From contig CAJJDM010000081.1 in the NCBI GenBank assembly GCA_905182975.1, positions 153,241-217,240 on the forward strand: DNA of 64,000 bases, in the 5' to 3' direction. Position 1 is the stretch's first letter; the number at the start of each line of letters is the position of its first letter. Source of the stretch: Paramecium primaurelia (Eukaryota; Ciliophora; Oligohymenophorea; Peniculida; Parameciidae). Below, piece by piece: positions 35,866 through 50,000 of this stretch. Made by a program: the position numbers and the translations under genes. The notes below the pieces were generated by a model. It ran no database searches, was not told where the DNA came from, and was given only the letters and a program-made list of their open reading frames with translations.

Positions 35866-38800
35866 ATGGATTTTGATTTCAACGAAGCTCAAAATTCATT
35901 TTAGTTCCTCTAAGTGTAAAATAAGTTACCAATTAAGATGTCTCACAAACTTGAACTACTTCTAGAATGCATCAATAACTAAGAAATTGACACTTCTGTT
36001 TTCCATTCATTGGAATTAGAAGAGTGTCAAGCATTGATGAAGTTGAATAAATAGGCCCAAAAAGAGATGTTTATATAGATTATTAAGGGATATGCTTATG
36101 TAATATCTTCTTTATTTTTCAAAAGGCTAATATGATTCCATCAGCCATTGGAGAAATTAAGGGAATTATTGATGTAAGGACTAAAGTGTTGAAAAGTTGG
36201 AAATAAAAAGAGTTTAAGATAGACTCTAAATAAAGAACCTTTGAAATATTAAGGAAAAAGAACAGCAAAAAAAAACCAAGAATTATCTACCTATAATATT
36301 ATACTGTTTAACCCTAAGAATACAAAGATAAGCGATATAGATTTGTTATAATTGCTAATTCTGAAAGTCATGGTTACTACAAAACATTGGTTTGTGGATC
36401 TGATGATAAAGCTCTTTATGACAAAGTAATCCAGGCACTTAAAACAATATCATAATTCAAGGACCATGTGATGAGGGGAAGTATCCTATTAGAATCAAAT
36501 GATTCTAATTAACCAAGAGTCATTAATAATTAACAATCCTTAATTACAACTAGGTAAGATATGAAATTAGTGACATAATCAGAAATTATTCCACAAAAAT
36601 AAAACATGAATATTAAAATCACAAAACAAACATTTGAATCAGACTTAAGACCAAATCAATAATAACAATAACAATATTAATAATAAAATCTTTCTTAGAA
36701 TATGAAACAATAATCCAATCCCAATGAATAATTTCTATAGAATGATTCCCCAGCAAAATAACAGCAATAGCTCTTAAATATATAATATTAATAAGTATCA
36801 TAGCCTGTAATATCTAATTTATAATAGTAATAGTAACAATAATAATATTAATAACAATAATAATAATAAAAATAATAATCCATATATTAATAATAATATT
36901 ATTAATAATCATAATAATAATAATAATATTAATAAATATAATAATAATAATTCTAAAAAAATTAAGATGAATAATATATATTGTAATAAGATTCATTACT
37001 TAATCAATAAAAAATTGATTAACAAAGATAATAATAAGAATAGTTAAATTACTAATTGATATAATAAGAACAGTAACAAAGAATTTAACAATAATCATTA
37101 ATTCAATAAGCAAATGAAACATGTTAAAATAAAAATGAATTGAAGTATCCATAAGTTTTTCAAATGTTGTTTGAAGAGGGAAAATTTAATTCTGATTACT
37201 TTTCTATATCAAATAAATAATTCACTTAAGTTTATTGTAAAGATGGGGTTCAAATATTGAAAGACTAAGGTAATTCTCTTTGCTTTAGATCAACCTTAAC
37301 CATTTAAAATGCAGAAATTGATAAGGTATTTCAATGCTTAGCTGAAATTGATTTTGTGAAAAAATGGAATGCAGTTATAAATCCAAATGAAACTAAATTA
37401 TTAAACATAATGTAAAGTGAGAATTGTGGAATAATTTATGAAAGACACAAACCTTATGGTTTACTTTATTTGCCCAGAGATTTTGTGTATCTCAGATATG
37501 TTACATACAGAGGAGATGACATTCTGATTGTGGACAAATCGATAGAGAATGAAGATGCCCCTCCATACATGAAAGTGATTAGAGGAGAGATTAATTATTA
37601 GCTGACCGAGATAGTTAACAAATAAAATAATATTATAGTAAGAATTGAGACAGAAATAACAAATGGTGGTTTATCATCTGTGAGTTAAGACTGTGCAATT
37701 ACCTAATGGTATTTAAGTGAACTTTCACATTTTCAGCAATTTTTAAAAACATATACTGCTGTAGAAGAGATAATACAATCTCCTCTTTTATAAGTTTTAA
37801 AAAGTACAAGAGTAAATAAATAAAAAGAAATAATAATAATAGATTAAGGAATATCTAGTATACAACAGTCTTAATAACTTTATTAACCATAATAAGTTTA
37901 ATATATTGATATAAATTAATAATAGTAAACTATTCCATAACAATAATAAATACTGATAAAAGAAGGATACTAACCTTCTCCTGTAACTACTCCATCTGAA
38001 AATTAATTTAAGTTTGAATAAATTAATTAAACTCATCAGATAACTTTGGATTCATTACCAATAATAGCTACTGTACCAGAAACAGCTCCATTAATTATTG
38101 AAAATCATAAAGAAATAAATGAAATCTAATAATATAATAAAGATATTGAAGATGCTGATTTAAGTAATTACACTCCAAGTGATTTCATTCAATAGACATT
38201 ACCAGAATTATCTGATAAAGAAATGGCTTAAGTAAAACAGATGATAAAAAATATTGAACAAGGTTCATATGATTATACTGTTAATTGTATCACTCACAGA
38301 TATGTTTAAGAACCATAAAGGGCTAAGGATGAATATATCACATAAATAAATGGTGGACATTACTTTTTAAGATAGGATTGGAAAAGAGATATGAAACATG
38401 GGGGAATGATATTTTATAATTAAAAGAAGATAGAAGCTTAAAAGAGAGTTATTAAATTTATGTTAAAATCAATAGGGTCCAATTTATTATCTGGTAAATC
38501 TATATTAAATATATCATTACCTGTTGAAGTATTTGAAAGTAGATCTAATTTAGAAAGGTTTTGCTATTCATTTACATTTGCTCCTTAAATCTTGGAAAAA
38601 GCAGCTAAAATAGATAATATTATTGAATAAATGAAATATACAATAGCATTTGGATGCAGTATTAATTTATTATAATTATAGGTTCAATTATTATGTATAT
38701 GTCTTTAGAAAAACCATTCAATCCTATTTTGGGAGAAACTTATTAAGGTTTTATTAATGGATGCCCTGTATATGCTGAATAAGTGAGTCATCATCCACCT

Positions 38801-39522
38801 ATCAGTGCTTTTTAATTGAAAGGTAGAGGTTATGATATTGACGGACATATTGAATCAGCAGCCAGTATGCATGCAAATAGTGTTACTGGAAAGAATATTG
38901 GATTTATTAGAGTGACTTACCACAATACACGTTCGAAGCAAATCTTTATTCAATGTCCAGGAGTATTAACAGGTACTGCATTTGGAACAAGAGTGTTTAA
39001 TATTAATGGACGATCATATACAATTGATTTAGTATCAATAATTATGATTTTTAGGAAAATAATTTAATTGCTGATATGGCATTTAATCCTGGAAGCAAGA
39101 ATGTATTCAATAAGAAAGACTTATTGTAAGACCAATTTATTGGGTATATGTATAAAGTAAAGCCAGGAGTTTTGAATAAATATAAGAAGGAAGGTTATGC
39201 TAAATATACTGGAATCGATTTTGATAAGGATGTTGAATAAAGGGTTATAGATTTATTAATATATTAGTATTTTTCAATAAATGGGATCTGGAATCAAATG
39301 GTAGAATTTGATGGGGTTAAATTATTTGATACACTTGAGATGAATCCTCATGTAATGGTTAATCATCCATGTCCTTTACCATCAGACTCAAATTTCAGAT
39401 TGGACATTCTTTATTGGAAATTGAGAGATTTTGATAATTCACAAAGGACTAAGGAGATTTATGAAATCAAGTAAAGAAATGACAGAAAATGGAGAGAGAA
39501 ACTTAGAGGTAAGAAACATTGA
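35866..39522 (+). CDS. Oxysterol-binding-protein-related protein with PH and START-like domains
   Basis: 1178 residues with introns at 35924-35947, 36100-36125, 38659-38681, 39032-39054 and 39244-39267. The first intron is 24 nt without a stop, so it could also be coding. Domains in order: helical N-terminus; PH domain (about residues 78-178, GIIDVRTKVLKSWKQKEFKI, RYRFVII); an extreme poly-Gln/Asn tract (about 246-395); a START-like domain (about 465-610, WNAVINPNETKLL, RDFVYLRYV); and the ORP lipid-binding domain from about 770, with EKPFNPILGETY and the signature EQVSHHPPISAF, ending KEIYEIKQRNDRKWRE. ORPs move sterols and phosphoinositides between membranes. The START plus ORP combination in one chain is unusual. 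Confidence 0.85.
36650..37110 (+). repeat. Poly-glutamine/asparagine-coding low-complexity tract
   Basis: Long runs of taa, tag, caa and aat codons within the ORP gene. Read with the ciliate code this is an almost pure Gln/Asn linker of about 150 residues. Read with the standard code it is an array of stops. Confidence 0.85.
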
Positions 39523-39559
39523 GTTTTTGTATTGTATATTTTAATATAAAGTTTAATAT

Positions 39560-42500
39560 ATGGATAGATAAAAAGAATTATACTAAAAAGCTCTTTCCCT
39601 TATTAAATAAGAGAAATATAAAGAAGCATATGATGAATATTTAGATGTTTTGCTTTTGAAAGATTGTAAATCTTATTTTTATGTTTAGAAAAAAACATAG
39701 AGTACAATATGTTAAGTGGATTATGCTTTTAGAAGTTAAAGAATTTTAAGAAAGCTGAAGAATTTTATCTTTACACACTTGAAAAAAGACCTGAAGATCC
39801 TAAAATATTAAATGCTCTCTTTAAGTTGAATAAGGATGATATTAAAAATAAAGAAAAAGCAATTGAGTATGGATAAAAGTTAATAACAATTTAGTATAAT
39901 ATTATGTTATGTTTAGCAAAAAAACAGATATTGGAAAGGCTATGGATGCCACAGTTGGATATTGTGAAATATTGCATGAAAATTAGGAGAGGAAAATTTT
40001 AGATGTTCATTTTCTAGAATTATTGAAACATGGAACAGCTGAATAAGTTTATAAGGTAGCCAAATTTTATATTCCATTAATAATTGATCTTAAATTAATA
40101 GATGTAACTCAACCAAAATCATTTAATTCCATAATACTCCAATTTTCACAAAAGATTTATAATTAATTGCCAAATTTTGAAATAATAGAAATTATAGCTA
40201 GAAAAGTAGTATCAAAGTTTCCATTAGATTTTAGAGATATTATATTTGGATTAGCCATTTAGAAAGAACATTATGTTGTATTATTTGATTGGTTAGAATT
40301 ACTTCCTTCAAGTTGTTTTTTATTAGATTAAGTTTTAAGGTATTGTCACTGCTTTCTTGATTATAAAATTAAATTCTTATTAGAATAATGTATAATTTTG
40401 TTAAGTGATGCAAATGAAGGATTGACTTATATGAATTATTAAATTTATGATGAAGAATAATTTAATAAAACTACATTGAAAGCATAAGCTTTCTTAGCAT
40501 TTATGAGGATCTATGCATCTTAGATTGTATAACAATGTGGAGATTAGTTTTTGTCAGTCATAGATAAATTACTTTAATAAAAGAACTTTGATATTATTGA
40601 AAAAGAAAAGGATTATACAATTTTAGAATTGCCTCTTAAAGTTGCTTAATTATTTAAGAGTGGAAATAAAGAAAATTCATAAATGGCAAATACATTGATG
40701 GTTGATTTCAATAAGAGAATGAAATAATTAAAAAATTTTGATTTTGATGTTTCTGTATTAGAGGAAGTAGGAGCTAATCTTGGATATGATATTTTAGCAG
40801 ATCCAGTTGAATTGATGGAAATGAAGAATCTTTTAAAAATAAGAATTAAAAATAAAGCTTATTCACTAGAAACATATGAAAAATATTTTGATTATCAAAT
40901 TAAATTAGTATCTTTGATTAGACATTATGATGAAGAATTATCAATGTAATTAATTTTTGAAAAGATTCTATCTGATGATCCATAAAATCTAAAAGTTCAA
41001 ATTAATTATGATTGGCTTAAGTTTTCAGAAAATAAAATATCACAAACACAACTTGTTGAAATATATTAAAAATATCTCCCTGCTCCACCAAAGATTGAAC
41101 AAATTATTTTTAAGAGAATTGGAACAATCAAATTAATAAATAACCAAATAAATGAAGCAAAATCTTGTTTTGAAAAAGTATAAGGTGATGATTATGAAGC
41201 CAGTTTGGCTCTTGGTATGATAGCATTCTATTAAAAACAATATTCAGAATCTTTAGAACATTTATATAGAGCTTTTAATTATTGCTAAACTAATTATCAT
41301 CTTAATTAAATTATAATGTTTGTATTAAATAAATTAAAATAAAAAGATAAGGCTTTGGAATTTGCTATTAATATTTATAAATTGTAATAATTTTAGAATG
41401 TCTATTGGTTAAGTTTTACAATAGGATAACATTTAATGTAAAAGGTTTAATTTGGGAAAGCTCATGATATATTATAGAAAGCAGCTGATCAATTTCATTT
41501 TAATGTTGAGAAAACTTATAAATTGTATTATGAAAAAAAATTTGATTAAGGAGATTTCTCTATTCCTTATTTTATTAATCAAAATGATAATTTATATTTA
41601 TCTGATTATCCTGTTTTTTCATCAAATTATTTGGTAAATTAAGGTATGATTGTCTTAACTGAATAATATTTTTAAGATGAAAAATATCTAAAATTATTTA
41701 AATTAGAGATGAAATTAGCTGAATTAAAAAAGATACTAGGACTCTAAGGATCAGCTTTAAAGAGTTTAGAGAAAGCAGAAGAATTACTTTTAAATGAAAA
41801 TAATAATTAAATATCAGATTTAGATAATTATTTGACAATGAAATGTGATATAACAACAAATAAAGGAAAATTAATTAGATTTACTTAAGAATTAAACTAA
41901 ATATAAATTTAAAACAGATGGGTTTGTACACTTAAAACAAAGAAAATAGATAAATAATATTCTAAACTTTTGATTTTGCATAACTTTGAATGTGCTTAAT
42001 TATAATTATATGGATAATAGGAATACTTTAGTTAAGAAAGAATGATTTAAGGATTATTAATGTCAATACATAATTTTGATGATTAAGAAATTTAAATATT
42101 AATTAAGAGCTATTTGTGTTTTGTTTTTGAGATTGCTTCACAATAAATAAAGAATCAATTAGTCTATGGAACAGATGGAGTTTAATAATTGGCTTAGAAA
42201 TATTTAAGCTTATTTGAATTGATTTCACCTTAAATATAATTAAATGTTTATGCATGTGAATGTTTAAGAGAATTCTTTTATTTATTAGGAATATATCATG
42301 ATGTCTAACATTTTTAATAGAGTTTAAAATATTCATAAATTGTTATAAAATTATTATGTCAGATTGATATAACAGATTAATTTGATTTATAAGAAACATT
42401 TTAACATATGAGAAGTATTTTAAATGGATAAGATAAAAAGTAATTAATTGTTAAAAATAATTTGCAATCTTTATTATTAACTAGAAGCAGACTTAATTTA

Positions 42501-45280
42501 GATAATATAAAATATTTAGAATTAAGTTTATCTTTATTTCCAAAATGTGACAGCTTATATTGTATAGCTGCTTAAATACGAAAAAATCCAGCTTTCATTA
42601 TAAAAGCTCTAGAATGTAATAAGAAATGTTAAGCTGCTCTATATCAATTAGGATTATTATATATAGGTAGATAAAATTATGAATTTGCATTTTAAACGCT
42701 TTAAAAATGTATAGAAGTTGAACCTACAACATCAGCTTTTGCATATTTAGCATTATCAATAATTTTATTTATTTATTTACAATAAAATTATAATATTGAG
42801 ATATCTGATTGCAACAAAGTGAAACAATTGGATTCATTACATTTTTATTAAAATTAATTAACATAAGCAATATCTTCATATTTAGATTATGTTTCAACAC
42901 TTCAGAATACTCCAATTTAAAATATATTAAGTATTATATATAGAAATTTATATTTGGGATACACAGTTAAAAGTGAGGCAATCCTTCATGATGAAAAATT
43001 TAAGTAGATGCTTAAATAATTTCCATCTGAATATATGGAGATTTTGTATTGTGAAATTCCTTATATTTAGAATTCAACAGAATTAGAAAAGATTTACAAT
43101 AAGTATACTAGTATAGTATAAATAAAAGAAGAAATACAATTAGTGATTACTTAAATGAATTAGTATGAAAATATCAATAATAATCAAGTTTAATGGGCAG
43201 CAAAATTAAAATATTTAATTCATTTATTAACATTAAGTATTGATAAAGTAACAAATTTAAAAGAATTAGTAGGAATTATAAATGATGCATTTGAAATGTT
43301 GGTTAAAAATATTATTAAATTAAGATAAGCAACAAATATTTTTAATTTTGATGTTTTGTTTATGGGTTTTGTCAATAAATGGTATCATTATACAAGAACA
43401 ATTTATTTAAAAGATAATTCTCATAAAGATTATTATTTATTTGTTGCTAAATTTTAATAATAATGTCTAAAATTAAAAGAACTTAATGAAGCATAATTGA
43501 TTAATTATATTGATTAATTAATGGATAAAAATAATAAAATTACTTAAGAATTAAAACATAAATTATAATTTATGGAATTGATATATTAAGGAAATTGGTA
43601 AGAAGCAATTACTCATTTATAATTATGTATATTTCATAATCCATTGAAAAAAGTATATAGAGACATTCTTAATAAAATACACTTAACATTTTATGAGTAG
43701 AAATATGTTCAATAAGAAATTTTAGATTTTAGAAAAACTAATTAAGCTACTCTTTGGTTGAATACTATTATAAATGAATTAGTTTTAGAGAGATCTAGAA
43801 ATATATCTAGATTACCTTTGATATTAAAAATAATTAAATTTAAGATTTTACCTTATGCTGATAATTTAATTGCAAAACTTTTAGTGAAAGTCTTATGTGA
43901 CATTGAATAATAAATATCAACAGAAGGATTGTTGGATTAAATAGCTAATAAATATAATATTAATAAAGAGAAATATTGGATAAAAGCCTTGATTTAAAAA
44001 AAATTAAATGAAAAATAAAATGTTAATCAACTTATTATATAATATAGAGATAAGTATCTTGAACAATATGAAGATTAAATTTAATGGAAAAAGACTGCTT
44101 TATTATTAATAGTATAAATTAATTATATTTAATTAGCCAATTTTAACATAATTATATTTTGATAGAGGTTCATAAGGTATGGAATCTATATTATAGTAAA
44201 TAATGCAAAATTATTGTTTATATGCATAGCAATTTTTACCAAAAGATGAAAAACTTAAGAAGGCTAGATTTATCTACAATATGTTACATTATGGTTGCTA
44301 TATAAAAAAATTAGATGATATTGAATCAATCGGTGTTACATTGACAAATTTAAAAGAAATAGCTGATGAAGTACTAGTTTAAATTACTTTTTTAGTTTGT
44401 AAATTAAGGTACATTTAATCCAACTAGTTTATCAATATATATACATTATCATGTGGCAACTGAAAAATATTAGGAATTAGATAAATGGTTAGAAATTACT
44501 AATCAATATATTTACAATAATGATCCAATAATTATTTGGGGTTAAATAATTAGATCATATCATTAAGTAGAGGAAAAGAAAGATATAAACACTTTAAAAA
44601 AATTTGTTACTTTTGTACAATAATAATAAATTCAAAATCCTAAATTATAATCTTTAATACATTATTTAATTGGATAAGCAGTAATGAATGTTAATGATTG
44701 GTAATAAAAGTATTCTAAAGAGGAAGTTTTAAAGAAATTTTAGTTAGCTTTATTATTAAATCCTAATAAAGAAATAATAAAATCATTATAACCTCTTTAG
44801 ACAATTAGATAAGTTAAATAAAAGTTAAAATTAAGATTAGATTAATATTTTGAAGATGTTTAATAACCAAAAAGAAAATTAAAGAAAAAAGTAATGGAAG
44901 GTCTTAATAGTGATTCAGATGAGGCATTAGTTGATCAAATGGATTATGAAGAAGATTAAAAAGAATTTCAATAAGAGCATGGAATGACCCTTGAAGAACA
45001 TTAATAAATTACTGAGAGTGCTTTTATTGAATAATAAAAAGTTTATGCAGAAGAGTAAGTTATGTATCTTGAAGAATAATAATAATATCTCCATTCCTTG
45101 ACTTAAGAAGAATAATAAAAATTAATTGAATTTTATACATAGAATTATGACTAATTATCATATGAGTAATAATCTTAGTTTATGTTATTGCAGGGATATC
45201 AGATTGAATAAATTGTGGAATATTTTTATCATTAATAATAGCCAGAATAAGAATAATAATAACCAGAATAAGAATAATGA
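39560..45280 (+). CDS. Large TPR-repeat protein, Ski3/TTC37-like candidate
   Basis: 1874 residues with introns 39666-39688, 39894-39916, 44112-44136 and 44371-44395 (23-25 nt); the last two and the first two lie near the ends, leaving a 4.2 kb central exon. The N-terminus reads as TPR helices (QKALSLIKQEKYKEAYDEYL, LSGLCFQKLKNFKKAEEFYL, RPEDPKILNAL), and TPR-like pairs recur (ASLALGMIAFYQKQYSESLEHLYRAF, AALYQLGLLYIGRQNYEFAFQTLQK). Order and size resemble Ski3/TTC37, the scaffold of the exosome-assisting Ski complex, but the identity is not proved. The C-terminus is acidic and Gln/Glu-rich. Its start is 37 bp after the ORP stop. Confidence 0.55.
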
Positions 45281-45604
45281 GATAAGGTTTTTGTTTAAAT
45301 ATCATATAAATTAATATTTTCATTCTAAATAAATTGTTTATTTTTGACTCCATATATTTTATTTATAAAATATAAAATTGAACTCTTCAGAAATTCGTAC
45401 ACTTAATTTTCTAAACATTTTTATGTCTGTAATCTCCTAATCCATAACAAACTAAAATAATTTTTAACTATATTTTGATATTAAATATATATTCTACTAC
45501 TAAAAATATTTAGTTTTGATATAAATTAATTTTTGCTAGTTTGTCTATTTGTTTATTATAAAGAATTAATATTGTATATGGATAATATTTATTTATGAAT
45601 AATC
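45281..45604. other. Convergent intergenic region
   Basis: 324 bp of AT-rich sequence between two stop codons. No gene seen. Confidence 0.6.
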
Positions 45605-46574
45605 TCATATTGTTGTTTCCAAAGTTATTCCAAGAGGAATTGGAAGAATTCCACACTTAGAGGGACTTCTTCCATCGACTGGAACTTATGTTGCTAAGGT
45701 CCATGAGAATCTATAAGTTAAATAGATTATAAATATACGTGTTATTGAATTTTCCTTTAGCAGAAAGACCAACAGTTTTATTAAGTAAATTGAATCTTGC
45801 CTTAACATCAGCTCCTTAGAATTTGGTTGAAGCAGCTAATTGGAAAGTAAATCTGCTGACTGGAGTATATTCAATTTCAAGTCCATATTGATTAGAGTTC
45901 TTTCTGAAAACAGCATCAAGTAGAAATTTTCCAAATCCAAAATTGCTAAATAATGGGAAAGATGGGATTTGATTGGTTAAATGTCTAAAGAAAACATCAT
46001 AATTTTATGTTTAATATCCAACCAAAAAGTCTAATTTATCAAATTCTTTTCTGCTAAGACATAATTATGAGGCAATAACATAAACCCAATTATTATGTTT
46101 GACTTATGATCTCAATAAGAAGTTCACTTTGTCTTAGTTTAACCATTCAAATCCTAATTTATTTTATATATAAGTACTTGCATGACTTAAACATTTTTAT
46201 CCTTCATAGACTGATCCGAATCTAATAGTTGATTTTGATGAACTATTATAGAATTACACATTAGCAAATAAATTTTATTGTTTGATGATATTAAATTTGC
46301 CAAAATCAATATGAACCTTAGTTTATTCTTTTCTTGTGGCAAACCAGAAATAATAATTGTTATATGGAAGTTAAAACTTTGTTTCTTATCCTGGAGCCAA
46401 AGACTTATTGATGTCTAATGTCCCTTTATAATTGGCAATGCCGCCACCATTTGCTGAAGCCTTAACTTTTAAAGTAGCTTTTCCTGTTGAGAAATCATCT
46501 TCAATAAGCTTTTTAGCTGTAAAATCTCCCAAAGATTACAATGGGGCTGGTGACAAGGATTGAGGGGTAGCCAT
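45605..46574 (-). CDS. Mitochondrial porin (VDAC-type)
   Basis: 313 residues with one 28 nt intron at 45711-45738. No signal peptide. The N-terminal sequence ending in LGDFTAKKLIEDDF is the short amphipathic helix typical of VDAC. The rest is a succession of alternating beta strands (GKATLKVKASANGG, TKVHIDFGKFNI, NLFANVQFYN, STIRFGSVYEG, YGLEIEYTPVSRFTFQLAAS, AKGKFNNTFSWTLAT), with Gly and aromatic residues at strand ends as in the 19-strand outer-membrane barrel. VDAC passes ATP, ADP and other metabolites across the mitochondrial outer membrane. Tom40 is a related alternative; the N-terminal helix and length favour VDAC. Confidence 0.75.
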
Positions 46575-46691
46575 AAATATTAATTAATATCTTTTTTAAT
46601 TATTTTCTTTTTGGTTTAATAGGATATGAATAGGGAAGTAATAGTAAGGTGATATGTATATATTGGATTGTTATTTAAATTAATAATTAGA

Positions 46692-47069
46692 TCATAACTC
46701 TAATTGTGGTCCTTTAATTGATGATTGAGTTCGAATTATTTCATCAAAACTAGTTTTTTGTTTAGTCATTGCTTAATATTATCTAGTCTTTTCCATTCTA
46801 TACTCTCTGTTTTTCTACCATAATAAGAGACCAAGCCCAATAAATATATACAGCTTAAATATTAACGATATTATACTGCTGCAGCAATTATACATGCGGT
46901 GGCACTTCTCGAATAATCCTTGGATTCTCCTCCTGCCACAGCATATGGATAAAATGGGGTTTTTGCATTTACAACTAAGAATAGTATAAACTAAAATTCT
47001 ACTATATAATCATACGAATGCTAGTGCTGCTAAGAAACTATTCACAACCCAAAATTCTAAACAACCCAT
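46692..47069 (-). CDS. Small two-pass membrane protein
   Basis: 109 residues with introns at 46991-47015 (25 nt) and 46854-46876 (23 nt). There are two membrane segments (about residues 8-27 and 52-72, the second being IIAAALYIFIGLGLLLW), with a short Gly/Ser/Pro loop (FYPYAVAGGES) between them and a charged, cytosolic-looking tail of about 35 residues. Both introns fall in or next to the membrane segments, so an unspliced reading misses them. Family not recognised. Start codon 11 bp from the divergent coiled-coil gene. Confidence 0.6.
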
Positions 47070-47080
47070 TTATATTAATT
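47070..47080. promoter_or_regulatory. 11 bp divergent spacer
   Basis: Eleven A/T bases separate the start codons of the small membrane protein and the CCDC180-like gene. Confidence 0.55.
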
Positions 47081-50000
47081 ATGAAATCAACTTTTACAAG
47101 GTCTGCGTAAAGAAGTTTAGAAGAGCAACCAATTAGTTCTTAATTCAAAGCATCTTCTCAGTTACATGCTGCTCTTCTTAATGAGTATAAACGACCTGAA
47201 AATTCTTCTATGCCTAAAGTGACACTTACATCCACAGGAAAAGAAGCTGTAAGATAAGCTAGACTTGAAAAAGAAGTTTAAAAATTTGAATATACTTTGT
47301 AATCTGAAGTTGCTTCATTACCTAAACATCCAGCACCTATATATAGAGAACAAACTAAAGTAAGTTATCAAAATTTAATATCAAGTTACTTATTGAAAGA
47401 CAAAAGGATACGAGAAGAGAGAATCATTTAAAGTTTTGTGATGAATTTGAGAAATGGGTTAATCGTCTAAATAAAAATTTAGAAGAGGCCTATAAAGATA
47501 TTAAAAGAGATATTACAGATTTCTTTTCTGAATCAGATCAATAAATAACTAATTATTATCAAACACTTACTGATGAAGCCTTACTTAAAAGGGAAATAGA
47601 ATTTGTAGAAAGTATCCATTCAACTGTCAATGCACATAGAGAAAAAAGAGAAACCAAAGTTAACACACTTGATAAAAGATTAGAAGATTTAGAAAAAGAG
47701 AGATTTAGATCCTTAGAACTATTCTGTAATAGATTTTAAGAAGGTCTAATTGATGTGGCATTCTAATTAGAACCTGAAATAACTGCGCATGTGGATGTAT
47801 GAGCTCTTATTATACACTCAGACTTTCAGAGAAGAGTTTCGAAAGGTTGTGGCAGAGAAGAGAGCAGACAATTAAGTCTATGTTCAAGAGGTCAATAGAT
47901 AGCATTAAGAGACATTTAAATAGTATGACGAAACACAAATTTAGAAAGAATAACGATGGAGAGATTTAAAACATTAACATTATATTGAAGAATTTAATGT
48001 TGATATTTAGAAATTAGAATATGTATATCCTGATGAAAGAACATAATTATATGATAAATTTAGGAAAACATAAAAGGATATATTTAGAGAAAGAAAACAA
48101 TTATTAGAGAAACTTAATTCATATGATTTAGCTGCATTAACAAAAACAATAGTTGAAAAGTGGATAGATGAAACTAAATCATATAATGAATTAGCATCAT
48201 AAACAATTGATGTTTGTTGTAATAATTTATTAGAGGAAACTAAAAAAACACATAATTATTGTATGTAAAGATATGAATTAATCAAATCATAATTATTATA
48301 TGCAAGAGCAAAATCAGAAGAAGAATTAAATTAATTATTAGAAGAATAATTCCTACCATAAGTTAATAGTTTAAATCAATCTGCTAGAGATTTAATGAAA
48401 TAAGCTATTGATTATTATGAAAGAATTGATCAATAATAAACTGATATACTCACTAATTATGGATAATTCTTTATGAAAATAGCAACTAAAAATGATGAAT
48501 ACAAAACTGAAATGCAATTATTAATGCATAATTATGAAATACAAAAAGCATAAGCAGCAGATAAAAATGATGAAGTCTTAGAAGAATTAACTAAAAAGTT
48601 AAAAGAAGATAAGTAAAAATTAACTGAAGCATTACATCATCCTCGTTTAGAAGAATGTTTAACTTAATGTTATAAGGATTTAGATTAATTTGGAGAAGAA
48701 TATGAAAGATTTCATTAAGATAATATGGCTATAGCTAATTAACATCCAAATATCATCAAAAATAAACATTAAATATTTGAAAAATAAGTGTTAAATATCT
48801 TTGAATTAGTTGATCCATAAAAGGAATAATTCCTATAAGAAAAATATAGAAGGATAGCTGAAACAAAAATAAAATATTTAATTGCTAAAGAAGAATATAA
48901 TAAAAAAATAGAAGAAGAGAAATTAATTGAAGAAGCCAAGAATAAAAAAGGAGGTAAACCTCCTGCTACAAAACCTAAAGATCCAAAAAAGTATTAATAA
49001 GTAAATATAGTAGATTTTAATAAGAATTAGAGGATAGAATGAAATAATTATTAAAGGAATAACCACCCTAAGAAGTACCTAAATATAATAGTCCCCTTGA
49101 TTAATAATTTGTATTGTTTAGATCTACAAATGAAATTGCAGAACGTATGTACATTCCTCCAGATGAAATGGAATAAGTACTAGCTAAAGAAAAATTAGAA
49201 GCTGATGAAATTGAATCATATTTATAATAATAGAATGCACCAAAAGATCCTAAAGCAAAACCTGCAGCTCCACCTCCTATTGAATTACCTAATTATATTC
49301 CAGAAGAGGATGTCCCTAAGAAATCAGTTGATTTTGCTGAACAACCTCCTATAAATGTGTTAAATTAAGCTGTTTTAGAAAAGGATGCAATAATAACAAT
49401 AGAATATTTATCGGCATTATTAAATTAAACTAAATAGAAATTATTTGATTATATAACTAGTTGTCTTAACTTTTAAAATTAATAAGCTAATGAAAGTGAT
49501 AATGAATTTATAAAATAATCTGAAAATCAGAGAAATGAAAAGTAGTCTTAAATAGAACCATAAAAATAAGAAATCAAAAATACTATATATGTATTAAGAA
49601 GTTAATAAATTACAATGCATAAAAAAAGGTAAAATAAAATATTAATTAATTAGATATGAACGATATGCAAAGTAATTAGTAGAAAGGATTGATGATCAAA
49701 CAGAATAGATTAATTTTTTATTGGAAGGTGGATTATTGGATATGAAAGATTATATATAAGAGTAGTAAACATTAAAAAATAATTTATAAACAGCAACAAC
49801 TTTAGCCAAATTATAAGGAATTCAAAATACTGTTAAAGAGAACTATTTTAAATTTGGAGAAAGTAATATTTTTAATTTATAATAGAAATTAATGATTTAG
49901 AATAAAAATTAAATTATTTGGCAAATTAAGAATTGGATGTATTATTATAAAAAAACAAAGATTTTATGAGAGATTGCAAACCAAATGAATATTTTAAAGA

